From: Candolleomyces eurysporus
Lineage: Eukaryota > Basidiomycota > Agaricomycetes > Agaricales > Psathyrellaceae
Direction: 5' to 3'
DNA length: 64,000 nt
NCBI GenBank assembly: GCA_027579435.1
Contig: JANBPK010001189.1
Span: forward strand, 62,001-126,000
Positions 38,587 to 51,305 of the stretch are shown one piece after another; the first letter of the stretch is position 1, and every line of letters starts with the position of its first letter. The notes below the pieces were generated by a model. It did not search any database. It was not told the origin of the DNA and saw nothing but the letters and a program-made list of their open reading frames with translations. A program made the position numbers and the translations under genes.

Positions 38587-41500
38587 ATGGCCAAAGAGTC
38601 TCCCGCGACATCCACAGCGATGTTCTCGGGTGCTCATCACCAATCCTTCCAGGGAGCAGACTTCAGAACCGCAGGCAACGATATTTACATGCCAACCGTC
38701 AACGTTAGCTTCAATGCCCCAGTTCTCGCCCCTGCTGCTGGGCCCAGCTCCAACTCGCTATCAGAACGATTAACTCCCAAACAACGTCGCAATCGTTTTG
38801 TCCAGCAGGTTTCCAGATTCTTTCGATCTGCTGAGGCTGGAGATGCACTTTCACATCATCCGGCTCAGCACCCGGGGCGGGTAGAGCAGGCAGCTAATGA
38901 CGCAACTTTTTCACCTCGGCAAAATGTGACGCCAGATCCAGTCGATGTCGCTGAAGAGAACTGCAAGTCACCGAATGAAGGCAAGGAACCTGAGGATGAC
39001 TTCATCGTGGTATGTTTTCTACTATAGCACTCGGTAACTGACGCCTAAGCGTAGTGCAATGGTCGCCATCAACAGTCAGCATTGGATGACCTGGATTTGC
39101 ATTCGATGCAAGCCCAAGTGGTCACGAACGCGGAAATATACGTTCGCAACATGCTATGTGCCAGAGCGGGCTTAGCATGCTGGAGTCCTCGCCCTCGCAA
39201 ACCGTTCACTGGTGAAAGAGGGGTCGTTCCAGGCGATGTGGGAACATACGATTTGACTGACGGCTTCAAGACCATTTTTAATATCTGGCGAGACGAAGCC
39301 TTGCTGAAAAGGATGAACCCTGGTATGCAATCATGCAAACTACCGCCAAACGATACCACCTTCCACTTGGACGAACTCAAAGAGGGAGCCACAATTGTTA
39401 GCGGAACTTCTTCCAATGTTCATGAATCACAAGATGGGCGGTATGTTGAGATTCATTCATATCATACCGGGCACGGACTAACATAAGCAAAAGGATCACA
39501 TCCTTCGAATTTCATTGTACGTCTGAACAAGGTGCTGTGCTCGCATGCACCTCTTCTGCAGATCTAGAAGAACTAGTTCGCCCTGTCGCCCTTCGCAACT
39601 TCTTGGTTCAATATGCAGGCATCATCTACCAGTATGCAAATGCCGTTCGCGGAGTCGCCGATGAAGATTCGCTCTACATCGTTTCAGGGTGTATCAAGAG
39701 CGACAGTTGGGCCTTGGCAGCCTACAAAGATCCGGCCCAAGCGCCGCACGACGTTCTTAAACTCATCAGGAAAACAACTGAAAATCTTGTCGATCAGATT
39801 CCAACATACATGTGGACCCTTCGAGGAACGGCGGAAGCACGATCTGACTCAACATCTACACCAATGACTTCCGAGCGTCACCAAAGAAAGGATCAGTGCC
39901 TTTTTCTCCGTGGTTTCAAGTTGTGCCTTTCCAAAGATTTTCGTCTTCGTTTGAAGGATTCACCACTCGAGTTCGATCATGATTCCGACTCGAGAGATGC
40001 AGCTAGCCCCAATCCCGAAGACCCCGATACACCGCAAGGTGGTCACGGTCAGGGCCGAAGCAATGGCACGAACTCAAAGAGAAACGAGAGGCAAGGAAGC
40101 GGAACTTCTTCAGCAAACCCTCCACCGTCCAGCAGCAGGAACCTTTCGTCGGAGACTACTGGGTTGCAAATATATTCTTTCCCTCCTTCCTCGGAAAAGG
40201 TGTGTCCCTGACTGCATTTTGGATGTTTATTGACTATGATTCTAGATGATCCATCCTTGTGATAAAATCACAGGCTTATTGCTGGAGATGGCGAGTCACG
40301 GATAAACTCATGCGAACTTTATTTGACGTGCTGTTCATCTAATTTAGACCGGCGCAGATTGTGCATTGAGCCACGACGATGATTGGAGACTTGGTTCCGA
40401 CAGCGTCTCTTCGTGGGATGGTAAGTGCACCTTTAGTAGTGGCGACCTTCATACACTACTCATCATTGCACAGATGATTCGTGTATCGACCTACTTCAAA
40501 CCAAAGTGATATGTGCCCGCGGTGGTGAGCATTGGCAGTACGATTTGTAACTCGTCGTGGTTGGTTGACACAACGTCCGATAGGAGTGACTTACCTGCTG
40601 TCTAGAGACGAACAAATAGCACAATCTTCCGAAGCCGTCTCACAAACTGAGCCCCTGGGTCTCCCTAGCATTAGTCCAGTACACCCCTCGCCAGTGCAAC
40701 CGTTGTCGACCTCGCAGTACCGCCCAGCGACGCCGTCCTCGCCGAACCCCCACCCATCATCTAGCACATCTCAAAGGGAACAAAAAACGTCGCACGGCGT
40801 CGTCTTGGGCTCCCCAAATGCTCGTGAGCAAGTTAATAGTCAACCTGGTCCAGAGGCCCCGCTTTACCCGGACGTCTATGCCCACCCTGCTGCAGTAGCC
40901 TATGCAGCTGCACATCCACGCCGCCCTATTCCGAAATTTGGCCCGTACCTTATGTTACAAACACTCGGGGAGGGTGAATTCGGGAGAGTCAAGCTCGGTC
41001 TTCACAGCCAATGGGGAGAAGAAGTTGCCATCAAACTCATCCGGCGTGGAAATAGCACCACCGACATGTCCAAGGTTGAGAGGGAAATCGAAGTTCTTCG
41101 CGTACGTCACGCTATTCTAAATTTCTGCCTTATGCTAATCCTGCGACCAGTCCTTAAAACACCCCAATATCGTCCGCCTCTATGACGTAATTGAAACGGA
41201 CAAGTATATCGGCGTTGTCCAGGAATACGCATCCGGAGGAGAACTCTTCGACCACATCCTGGCCCATCGTTATCTTTCCGAAAAACACGCAACGAAGCTG
41301 TTCTCTCAACTCATCTCCGGTGTTTGGTACATACACCAGAGGAAAATTATCCATCGCGACCTGAGGCTGGAGAATTTGCTCCTCGACCGTCACAGGAATG
41401 TGATAATTACCGGTTTTGACTTCGCCAACAATTTTGGGCATCGTAAAGACGATCTTATGCAGACGTCATGCGGTAGTCCTTACTACGCCGCCCCAGAACT

Positions 41501-43589
41501 CGTCATCAGCGAAGGGCCTTACGTGGGGAGTGCAGTCGATATCTGGAGTTGCGGTGTCATTCTTTACAGCATGCTGGCAGGCTACCTTCCTTTTGACGAT
41601 GACCCAGCAAACCCAGACGGAGACAACATCAACTTACTTTACAAATACATCATCAACACAGCTCTTTCCTTCCCCGCCTACGTTTCTGCAGAAGCGAGGG
41701 ACCTTCTCAGCCTCATGCTGGTTCCCGATCCCACACGACGTGCCACTCTCGATACCGTCATGGACCATCCATGGCTGGCTGCATACCATGGAACTCCACG
41801 AACCGACGGCGTCCCAGCAGCTTTTGGCAAGAGCGTGGCACACCTGGAACAGATCGAATTTGAACAGCGTCAACAGAAACGCATGTCGTACAGGAAGCAA
41901 ATCAACCCTACCACTGCCGTCACCAATTTCGCTGGGGCTCCCTCTCCTCGGGGCCAGAGCTTTCAACCGGAACCCTCCAGCTTCCAGCTACCTGATTCAT
42001 TAAGCTCTCCACCGACCTATCATTCAGTCACGTCGCACGCGTCTCCTCCGTACGGCTTTTCGACCGAAGCGCATGAACTGTCCAGCATAACAGACCCCCT
42101 CTCATCCAAGGCGCAGGATGGAGTCGTGGAATCAAGTTTTGGGGCTTCGTCAACGGTCGTCTCCCCAACCCTGGGAAGGGTAACAAACAACCTTCTCGAG
42201 AGCGAATTCGCGCCAGACCAGACTGCAGATCCCATCTGGCTCATGGGTGTGCAACATCCTGGCTTCAAACAGCCGTCGGGATCGTCTCCCTCTCATATTG
42301 CCTCGACCACTTCTTCCATTGGAACTTCAGGTAACAGATCAAGTCTGGGATCCATCTGGCCCCAAGAGTTTTATAGCGACTTTGGCTCCCTCATTTGGTT
42401 GACATATCGGTCGAACTTTCCTTCACCACTCAAAGACGAAAAATTAGAAGATCTTCCGGACATTAAATCAGGCCAGTTCGATGGAGGGACGAAAATTCCT
42501 TCAACCAAGCCGCGATGGAAGTCCGGGGAGACCGGCTTGTCGAGCGATTCTGGGTTGGGATGCATGATCCGAACGGGTCAAAGCTTGCTCGCAAACGCTT
42601 TGATACATGTCCAGCTGGGCCGAGATTGGCGGAAACCGTCACATCCAGTCTTGACATCCAGATACGCCACTTATGTGCAAATCTTGACGTGGTTTTTGGA
42701 CACGCCAGAGGCGCCGTTCAGCATCCATAGGATGGCGTTGGCGGGCAAGGAACTGGGAGTACCTGTAGGACAGTGGTTTGGACCAAGTGTAGCCGCGGGT
42801 GCGCTGAAAATGTTGGTTGACGACTACCCTCTAGCAGGTATTGGCATCGCCATTGCCGCTGGCCATGGGGTAGTTTACCAGACGGATGTCTATGCCGCAT
42901 CGCATGCAAGCCCACTTGAGACAGGGTCAAACAAAAGCCCAAGAACATGGGGAGACAGGCCAGTGCTCGTGCTAATTGATACAAAGCTCGGGAGCTGGAA
43001 TGTCAGCATCCGGCCAATCTGCGACACACTGAAAGCCCTTTTCACTTTCCCGCAATCAGTGGGCATTGCAAATGGACGACCCAGTAGCTCGTACCATTTT
43101 GTTGCAAGTCAGGCAGACGAATTATTCTACTTAGATCCACACTTCTCGAGGCCGTCAATTCCGTTGAGGCCACTTCAAATAACGGCCGGAGACGAAAGGA
43201 ACAACTCAGTGGAGGTGGATTGGGATCGGGATCGTGGGATAGAGACGTTGGAGGCGGGACGGAGTGGGCAGGAAATACCGTTCAAGCAAGACGGAGAACA
43301 ACCGACGAAATCGACAGGGTCCTCAGATTTACGCCACCAGTTCGGCCCTCATGAACTCGAGGAATCCACGTTGGATGCTGTGGAACTACACTATTGCACT
43401 GCGTATACCGCAGCAGAACTGCAAACCTTCCACTGCGACAGGGTTAGGAAAATGCCACTGTCTAAGCTGGATCCCAGTATGTTGATCGGCCTCCTGTGCA
43501 AGAACGAGGAGGACTGGATGGACGTGAAAAGGAGGGTTGCAGAACTCCCTAGTGCTATCTTCATGATTCAAGACGGGCCCTCTTCCTAG
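38587..43589 (+). CDS. Modular fusion protein C: shared module, Kin4-like pseudokinase and ATG4 protease
   Basis: The protein is 1539 aa from eight exons: 38587-39009, 39076-39440, 39494-40199, 40246-40290, 40348-40420, 40474-40524, 40584-41101 and 41151-43589. Exon 7 is open from GVTYLLSRDEQ into the kinase start, and exon 8 joins kinase to protease without a stop, so the fusion is seen directly. The kinase has GEGEFGRVKLG, VAIKLI and HRDLRLEN, but DFG is replaced by GFD (ITGFDFANN). The Mg-binding Asp is therefore lost and it is probably a pseudokinase. The activation segment SCGSPYYAAPELV resembles Kin4 kinases. The protease is peptidase family C54 (ATG4, which processes and delipidates ATG8): PIWLMGVQHPGF, the catalytic Cys in GCMIRTGQSLLANAL, and Asp/His in FYLDPHFSRP, all present. 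Intron 4 has a GC donor (40291). A TAG at 43587 precedes a still-open acidic tail. Confidence 0.88.
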
Positions 43590-44503
43590 TCCGAGGACTC
43601 GAAAGGCAGTACGAATGTGAAATCGACTGATGATATCGATTCAGACGAGGCTGATTTAGCTGAGTCTGGGGATGACAAAGAAATGGAGTCGGGAAGGGAG
43701 GAGACAGGTGAAAGGTATCGGGATGAAGAGCCGGTGTATATGGTAAGGCTCCAAGTCAGAGGGCCAACTAATTCCGCGAGCGTCAAACCAGCAGTTTCAA
43801 ATTAGCTCCGAGTCACGTGGTCAGATAACTTGTGTACAGTCTATGTTTACAGATTCTGTAGAAGCGTGTCCCTCAATTGCATGCATTATTCCTATTTTTC
43901 ATCCACTGAGGCTGGACAAGGAACGCGGGGCTGAGCGCGCTGAACCCTTGTTGAAGAGGACGGGCTCGACAAACAATAACGCGGTCGCGTGACGTGATGG
44001 CAAAGACGCCGGTACTGTAACTATATGGCTCACTCCTCTTCTCATGGTTGTATGCATGCCAAGGAACCAACCAGTCACACATTACTCCAGTTATTCTCAA
44101 AACCCCCACCTTTCCCCCCNTAGTATTCAGGATGGTTGTGTGGGTCTATCAGCGGCGGCCATGTCCAGGATTTCATCTTTCAACAGTCTTCTCAGTACTA
44201 CGAGCCCCAGCATTGACTGTCCTTCCATGTTCCATGTTGACTTTCGCGTCCAACAGTGGCAAATAAGTGCATGTAGTGCATTTTGATATTCACGCAACTG
44301 CTTAAACTGCTACCTTCCACTCGTTGCTGACAACTTCTCAAAGCTTGACGAGATACGTCCACTCCCGTGCCGTAGGAGGACAATAAGATGGGCGTCGCAG
44401 TTGGCACAGCCGAACTGTCACATGAATTCGGGCACCGATTTCAGAACTGCCCACAAGTTCGAACTATAACACCACCTTCCTCCCTCTCGACTTCCTCCAT
44501 ATT
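43590..44503. other. 3' flank of fusion C and promoter of fusion D
   Basis: The frame of the ATG4 part stays open to 43805 after the TAG at 43587-43589. The region near 43835-43925 is repeated after fusion D (49115-49205). From 44285 on it matches the promoter of fusion C. An N lies at 44120. No separate gene is seen. Confidence 0.6.
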
Positions 44504-47500
44504 ATGGCGAAAGAATCCCCCGTATCGTCCACGGCGATGTTCTCGGGGGCTCGTCAACTATCCTTCCGAGGAGCAGACTTCAGAACCGCAGGCAACGATA
44601 TGCACATGCCAACCTTCAACGTCAACTTCAATGCCCCATTTCTCGCCCCTGCCGCTGGCCCCAGCTCCAGCTCACTATCGGAACGATCAACTCTCCAACA
44701 ACGTCGCAGTCGTTTTATCCAGCAGGTGTCCAGATTCTTCCGATCTGCTGAGGCCAGAGATGCACTTTCACATGATTCCCAGCACTACATGCGGGTAGAA
44801 CACGCAGCTAATGGTGCAACTTCTTCACCCCAGCAATATGTGACGCCAAATCCAGTCGGTGGTGTCGCTGAAGAGAACCGCAAGTCACCGAATGATGGCA
44901 AGGAACCTGAGGACGATTTCAGCGTGGTATGTTTTCTTCTCTAGCACTCGATAACCCACGGTTCAGCTTAGTGCATCGACAGTCAGCCTTGGATGACCTG
45001 GATTTGCATTCAATGCAAGCCCAAGTGGTCACGAACGCCGAGATATACGTTCGTAACATGCTTTGTGCCAGAGCGGGCTTAGCATGCTGGAGTCCTCGCC
45101 CTCGCAAACCATTCACTGGTGAAAGGGGGGTAGTTCCGGGCGATGTGGGAACGTACGATTTGACGGACGGCTTCAAGCCCATCTTTAATATCTGGAATGA
45201 TTCGGAAGCTTTGCGAGAACGGATGGATACCTCCAGTGATACCCAATCATACAAACTACCACCCGGAGATACCACGTTCCACTTTGACGAACTCGAAGAG
45301 GGAGCTACGATCGTTAACGGAACATCCTCCAATGTTCATGAATCGCAAGACGGACAGTATGTCGAGAGTCATTTATATCAGTGTGCATAGACTAACTCAA
45401 GTAGATGCATCGCATCCTTCGAATTTCACTGCACCTCTGAACAAGGTGCTGTGCTCGCATGCACCTCTTCGGCAGACCTAGAAGAGCTGGATAACCCTAT
45501 CGCTCTTCGCGATTTCTTGATCCAATATGCAGGCGTGATCTATCAGCATGCAAATGCCGTTCGCAGAGTCGCCGACGAAGACTCACTCTACATCGTCTCA
45601 GGCTGCATCAAAAGTGACAGTTGGGCCTTAGCTGCCTATAAAGATCTAGCACAAGCTCCGCACGACATTCTCAAACTCTCCAAGAAAACAGTGGGGAATC
45701 GTGGTGATCAGGTTCCAACATACAGGTGGACTCTTCGAGGGACGGCAGAAGCACGGTCTGGCTCGACAGCTACGCCAATGACTTCCGAGCGTCATCAAAG
45801 AAAGGACCAGTGCCTTTTTCTCCGCGGTTTCAAGCTGCGCCTTTCCAAAGATTTTCGTCTTCGTTTGAAGGATTCACCGCTCAAATTCGATCACGATTCC
45901 GATTCGAAAGATGCAGCTGGCCCCAATCCCGAAGGACCCGATACATCGCAAGGTGGTCACGGGCAGGGCCGAAGCAATGGTGTAAACTCAAAGAGGAACC
46001 AGAGTCAAGGAAGCGGAGCTTCTTCAACAAACCCACCGTCCAGCAGCAGGGACCTTTCTTTGGAGACCGGCGTACAAATATATTCCTTTCCTCCTTTCTC
46101 GGAAAAGGTGTGGTCCGTGATTGCATTCTGGATGTTTATTGACTATGATTCTAGATGATCCATCCTTGCGATAAAATCGCAAGCTTATTGCTGGAGATGG
46201 TGAGTCACGAATCAACTTGTGGGAAATTTATTTGACGCGCCATTCATCCAATTTAGACGGGCGCAGATTGTGTATTGAGCCACGACGATGACTGGAGACT
46301 TGGTTCCGACACCGTATCTTCGTGGGATGGTAAGTGAGCCTTCGGCTGTGGCCCCTGATCTGTTACTCATTATTACACAGAAAATTCGTGCATCGACCTG
46401 CTTCAAACTAAAGTGATATGTGCTCGCAACGGTGAGCATCGGCGTTACGATCCAATTAGCATCGAAGGACGCTGATTCCTGGATTACCAATAGGAATAGC
46501 CTACTTGTTAGCTAAGGACGAACAAGTATCCTCCGAAGCCGGTTCAACAAATGAGGCCCTGGCACTTTCTGGTATCTGTGGGCAGAATCAGCCCTTTTCA
46601 CCTCTTTCCTCAGCGACCCTCCAATCATCTCATTCCTCCCCGCGCACAGCCGGACCAATAGGTGATATTCAGGACAGGGCCGAACTTGTCCCTTCGAGAA
46701 GCAATATCCCAACTCTCAACCACTTAATTGATTACCAGAGTGGCAATCCGGCGACTTCACGTTTATGTGCTTATGCGGGCGCTGACTGGGACTTTCGCAA
46801 GGCCATCGAATCCACTGGCAATACCGACCTACCTCCCATCACTAGTGAACTGTCTACTATCGCCTCCGCACCGCCAAATACGTCGTGCGAACGCATTCAT
46901 TCTCACTCGGCGGAGACAGTATTGTCTACACTTCTCATGCCTCTTCCCGATTCAGAGCCAGATACACGGGAGGCCTCACCCTATCGGCGCAAACGGGGCA
47001 TCCGCGGTCGCAAGACTGACCAAGATAGTATAGCTGCATCACTCGCCAGCACCGCTGGTCCAAAAACTTCATCACAAGCATTCCCAGGTAACCGAAGCAA
47101 CCTGCAGGTTTCACCCCGGCCGAAGAGAATGGAGGACCATAAAGACTTCCGCTCTGCTATTGCAACGTCCAGCTCGTTTGAGGAGCGGTATCAATTCATA
47201 TTTGCCTACGGTGCTCGCGCAGGTTTCAATACTGCTTCCCCCCATTTGTCCACCTCTTGGGCCAAACTGGCGACAGGGCTCCACACAAATCCTATGCGCG
47301 TGTGGAACCACATGGAGGCTCTAGATTGGTCAATAAGGCCCCTTGAGAGTCTCACAAACTATCTTCTCGACAGCGAAACCGCCTCAGCCCAGATCGCGTC
47401 CCCAATTTGGCCCAAATCGGCCTCAGCCCAAAGGACGTACCCAATTTGGCTCAAATCGGCCCAGACCACGTACCCAACTTGGTTCAAATCCGCCACCACA

Positions 47501-48946
47501 GACCCAATCTGGCTCATGGGCGTTAAGCACTCAGGCTTCAGACAACCGTCGGAACCATCTCCCTCTCATACCACTTCGAGCACTTCTTCTATCAGTTTTT
47601 CAAGGAGAACGAACCCGGGATCCACATCCATTCGGCCCCAAGAATTTTACAGCGAAGAATTCTCCAGCGACTTCAGCTCACTCATTTGGCTGACACACAG
47701 GCCGAACATCGCTTTGCGCCTCAGAGAACGAGGTCAAGAAGATTATTTTCTTAAGGCAAAGCAACGCTTTATGGAGATGCATTTCACGCCAAGCGATCGA
47801 CGATGGTATTTCGTAGACGGGGACTGGTCAAGTGATCCTATGTGGGGGGGCATGATCCGGACGGTTCAGAGCTTACTCGCGAATGCTTTAGTACGTGTCC
47901 ACCTGGGCAGAGATTGGCGGAAACCATCAGACCCAGCCTTGACCTCCCACTACGCTGCTTATGTGCAGATTTTGACGTGGTTTTTGGATACACCAGCTGG
48001 AGAGGCTCCGTTCAGCGTACATAGGATCTCGTTGGCGGGCAAGGGGCAGGGGAAACCGATAGGACAGTGGTTTGGGCCAAGTGAGGCTGCAGGCGCGCTC
48101 AAAGCTTTGGTCAACGCCTACCCTCTAGCCGGGATTGGCATCGCCACTGCCGTCGATGGACTGGTTCACCAGCCAGATGTCTACGCCGCATCGCACGCAA
48201 ACCCGCTCGAGACAGGGTCGAGCAAAATCTCACAAGCATGGGGAAACAGGCCGGTGCTCGTGCTGATTGAAGTAAGGCCAGGGGTGGACAGTGTCAACCC
48301 AATCTATTACGACAATTTGAAGGCCCTTTTTACTTTCCCGCAATCGGTGGGCATTGCGGGTGCACGGAAGATGTTCATTGCACGTGGACGGCCCCGCGAC
48401 TCGTACTATTTTGTTGCGAGTCAGGCAGACAAATTGTTTTACCTGGATCCGAGCATCTTGAAGTCTTCGATTCTGTTAAGACCGCTTCAAAACACGGCCA
48501 GAGACGAAAAGAACGACACAGCGGAGGTGGATGGGGGCCGGGACTGCGGGGTAGAGGCGTTGAAGGTGAGACGGATTGTGCAGGAGGTGCCGCCCGAGCA
48601 ATACGAAGAACAACCAACGCAATCGGCGGGGTCCTCAGGTTCACACCACCAGTTTGATCCTCGTAAACTCGAGGAATCCATGTTGGATTCTGCACAGCTA
48701 CACTATTGCACTGCGTATACCACAGCAGAACTGCAAACCTTCCACTGCGACAGTTTTAGGGAAATCCCACTGTCGGGGCTAGATCCCAGTATGTTGATTG
48801 GCTTCCTGTGCAAGAACGAGGAGGAATGGATGGACTTGAAAAGGAGGGTTGCAGAACTGCCTGGGTTTATCTGCATACTTCAAGACGAGCGTCCCTCGGA
48901 CCGAGAACTTTCATTGCAAGATGAACCGACACGGGTGTTGGATTGA
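44504..48946 (+). CDS. Modular fusion protein D: shared module plus inactive ATG4-like protease
   Basis: The protein is 1373 aa from seven exons: 44504-44926, 44983-45356, 45405-46107, 46155-46199, 46257-46329, 46381-46431 and 46494-48946. The module is very close to that of fusion C (exon 1 is also 423 nt). The last exon begins GIAYLLAKDEQ and runs into a long linker and an ATG4 (C54) domain with no kinase. In this domain the catalytic Cys is replaced by Gly (DPMWGGMIRTVQSLL, where C has GLGCMIRTG) and the His by Ser (FYLDPSILK, where C has FYLDPH). The fold-level sequence is otherwise kept, including VASQADKLFYLD and the C-terminal LDPSMLIGFLCKNEEEWMD. It should not cut ATG8 but could still bind it. 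A short tandem repeat of the PIWLM motif precedes the domain. Confidence 0.87.
47390..47520 (+). repeat. Tandem repeat inside fusion D encoding PIW-KSA units
   Basis: Four decaying units of about 30-38 bp encode SPIWPKSAS, YPIWLKSAQ, YPTWFKSAT and DPIWLMG. They look like copies of the conserved DPIWLMG segment at the start of the ATG4 domain, which occurs once in fusion C. Confidence 0.75.
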
Positions 48947-49236
48947 CCGGTGACTCAGACAAGGCTAATTTAGCCAAGTTCGGAATGCCGGAGGAACGGG
49001 GTCAGGAAGGGATGAGGCGGGTGAAAAGTATCGAGATAGAAAACTGGTGTAGATTGCGATGAAGCTTTGACCGTCAAATTTTCAGCCTGGTTCCGAGTCG
49101 TTTTGTAAGATAATTTGTGTATAGTCTATGTTTATGGATGCTGTAAAAGCATACTACTCAATTGCATTCATTGTTCCTATCTTTCCTTCAGTGAAGCTGG
49201 CAAGCAACGTGGACCTAAATCGTTTTTGAAGAGGTT
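48947..49236. other. 3' flank of fusion D
   Basis: It is homologous to the 3' flank of fusion C, with shared blocks such as TAGTCTATGTTTA and CTCAATTGCAT. No gene is seen. Confidence 0.55.
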
Positions 49237-49610
49237 TTTCTATATTCATGTCACATCAGTTATTGTGCGCCCTCGCTACTTAGTCGCATAGTTGGCCGTC
49301 TTACTGATTCCAATCCAGGATACTAAATCTACAAGGCTTATCCTACAATCCGGTGCGCTTTCACTTTTTAACCTTCTTCTGCGCCGTTAGCTGATGCATG
49401 TTGGTGAACTGGCTTGGTTGGTTGCACCCCATAGTCGAAGGTTCTATCTTGCGAGAGAATCTAGCATCGTCGAGCCTCATATAAATTTGAGGGGGGATGG
49501 TGATTCCTAGGCCGTATACACTAGCCTCTACTTACTACTTTATGTTTAGATGAGACGATAAAGATCAATCATGTTGAACACATATTGAAATTTACGCAAC
49601 TATATGACAG
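49237..49610 (+). pseudogene. 3' remnant of a G-alpha fusion gene
   Basis: It matches 36758 to about 37140 almost base for base, including the last introns (donor GTGCGCCC), the coding blocks DTKST and LILQSGALSLFN, and the 3' flank. Only the last two exons are present, and the rest of the gene is absent. The frame of the final exon is kept, with a few replacements. It is a duplicated gene end, not a gene. Confidence 0.85.
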
Positions 49611-49789
49611 TATTTTTCAGCAAATATTCATTGTTGCACTAAAATCCTCAGTTCCACCCTCAAGTTCCACCGAAATTTTAACTATTTAGTCTTCGGTTCC
49701 CCTATTTGATGGAAGCGTAACTTAGTAAGCCGTACTCTGCACTCAGTCAAACGAACTTTCCCGACCCTAGGTTTTTTCTCTAAAGGCCG

Positions 49790-51092
49790 AGCCACCCTTG
49801 CTGGCAACTCGAATCCCCCAGGATGTCTTCGACCAAATCCTCTCCCATATAATTGCTACAGCCGCCTTGAAACGGTGCAGTCCTGCGTGTCATGCTTGGT
49901 TGTTGACATGCCGACTGTATTTGTTTTCTGAGGTGCTCCTCACGATCCTTCCTTCGTTTCCTCCGCGGAAGTACGCACACCACAATCGCTAGTTTCATAC
50001 GCCATGCGGCCATCTGCAACTCCTGAGACGACAGCACCAAACACGACCTCCGTCAGCTGGCCGGACTCCTGCCAAAGCTCTCCAGGTTGCAGGAGCTCAC
50101 CCTAAAACGGTACCGCTAACCCTGGCACCTCATCGACAATATGACTCTTCTATCCAAAGTTCCATTCCCTTAAAATGTCACCTCGATTTATTTGCGCGAT
50201 TTGCGTTTCCCGTCCCTTGCAAAGATCCAGGAATCCGTCGTCGCATTCGCTGGGCTACAAACCCTTTCTATCGACGGCGTTGCATGGGATAATACCGACT
50301 CCATCCCTTCGTCAAGTTAGATGAAACTCAAATTATACGACGTCAAGATCCGACGCTGCAATGGTGCAGCGGCTATCCTTGACTGGCTGTCGGACATTAC
50401 AACGGACGATCATCCGCATCTCCTGCAATCACTGTTGGTTTGCAACCTCAATGCATCTGAAGCTCCGCCGCTTGCTCGTTTCGTCCGCAAGCATGGTACC
50501 CTACTTCAGCACCTCACCCTTGTATTTCAGGGGTGCGATGCTAATGTAGACGAACAAGGTGCGTTCCCCTTTCAACTGTCATTCCGGCTGGGCACTCACC
50601 CTTTCCCTAACATCCTCTTTAGGATTGGCTTGTCCAAATTTGAAGAGCTTTTCAATTGACTCACTTTCACTATATTGTTTCCCGTCTACCCAGGGACACG
50701 ACAGAACCGTGCCTACCCTCCTGAATGTCCAAACCCAATCCCTTGTACAGGACAATCCGGAACGTAGGCCCACCCCATCCCGAGCGAGCAGCGCATGGTA
50801 CACGACACTGCTTTCAACAATGACGTCGTCTCTACTGTCTCGCTTGACCTTCACCCTATGGTTCAGTGCTGAATTCCAGCTTGACCAGATGGATTGGGGG
50901 ACCCTCAACGCATTCCTCCAGTCTTCTCCGCCGCTCGAAATCCGATTCGTGATATGGGGGTTGGGAACTGCCGGCACGGAGGCTTTCCGTCTTGCCCGAA
51001 GCTGGTTCCAGCGCTGGCTGTGGGTGTTGCGGTCGCGAACTTCGTTGAGCGTTGCGACTGACCAACAGACTTTCGGTCGATATAATGGGTAA
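49790..51092 (+). pseudogene. F-box/LRR-like pseudogene
   Basis: It starts with a recognisable F-box (IPQDVFDQILSHI, then CSPACHAWLLTCR) and continues with blocks typical of agaricomycete F-box proteins (LRFPSLAKIQESVVAF, LQTLSIDGVAWDN, ARFVRKHGTLLQHLTL, CPNLKSFSIDSLSL). Several in-frame stops interrupt it, for example near 50171 and 50319. A later part with one intron (about 50555-50629) is still open to 51092. The intact form would be a substrate adaptor of SCF ubiquitin ligases. As it stands it is broken. Confidence 0.7.
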
Positions 51093-51305
51093 AAGATGCT
51101 AGATGAATCTGTATTTCCCATAGACTTTGGGTGTTTCTGAGCATATGTTTCCGATTTTTCTATGAGCGCCCGTCCTCGAATATTGACCATAGCATGACGA
51201 TGACAATTTTTGCGTTTGAGAATCATCAGATGGTGATGAGGGGCCAGTGCTCCTGTCAGGACCTATGATGTTAGAACAGTAGACGGGTTTCTTTCTACCA
51301 CCACC

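Noticed and set aside
34502..43589. Separate neighbouring genes for G-alpha, kinase and ATG4 instead of fusions
   Set aside because: The linker motif and the effector domain share single open exons, and the splice phases join them to the module without stops.
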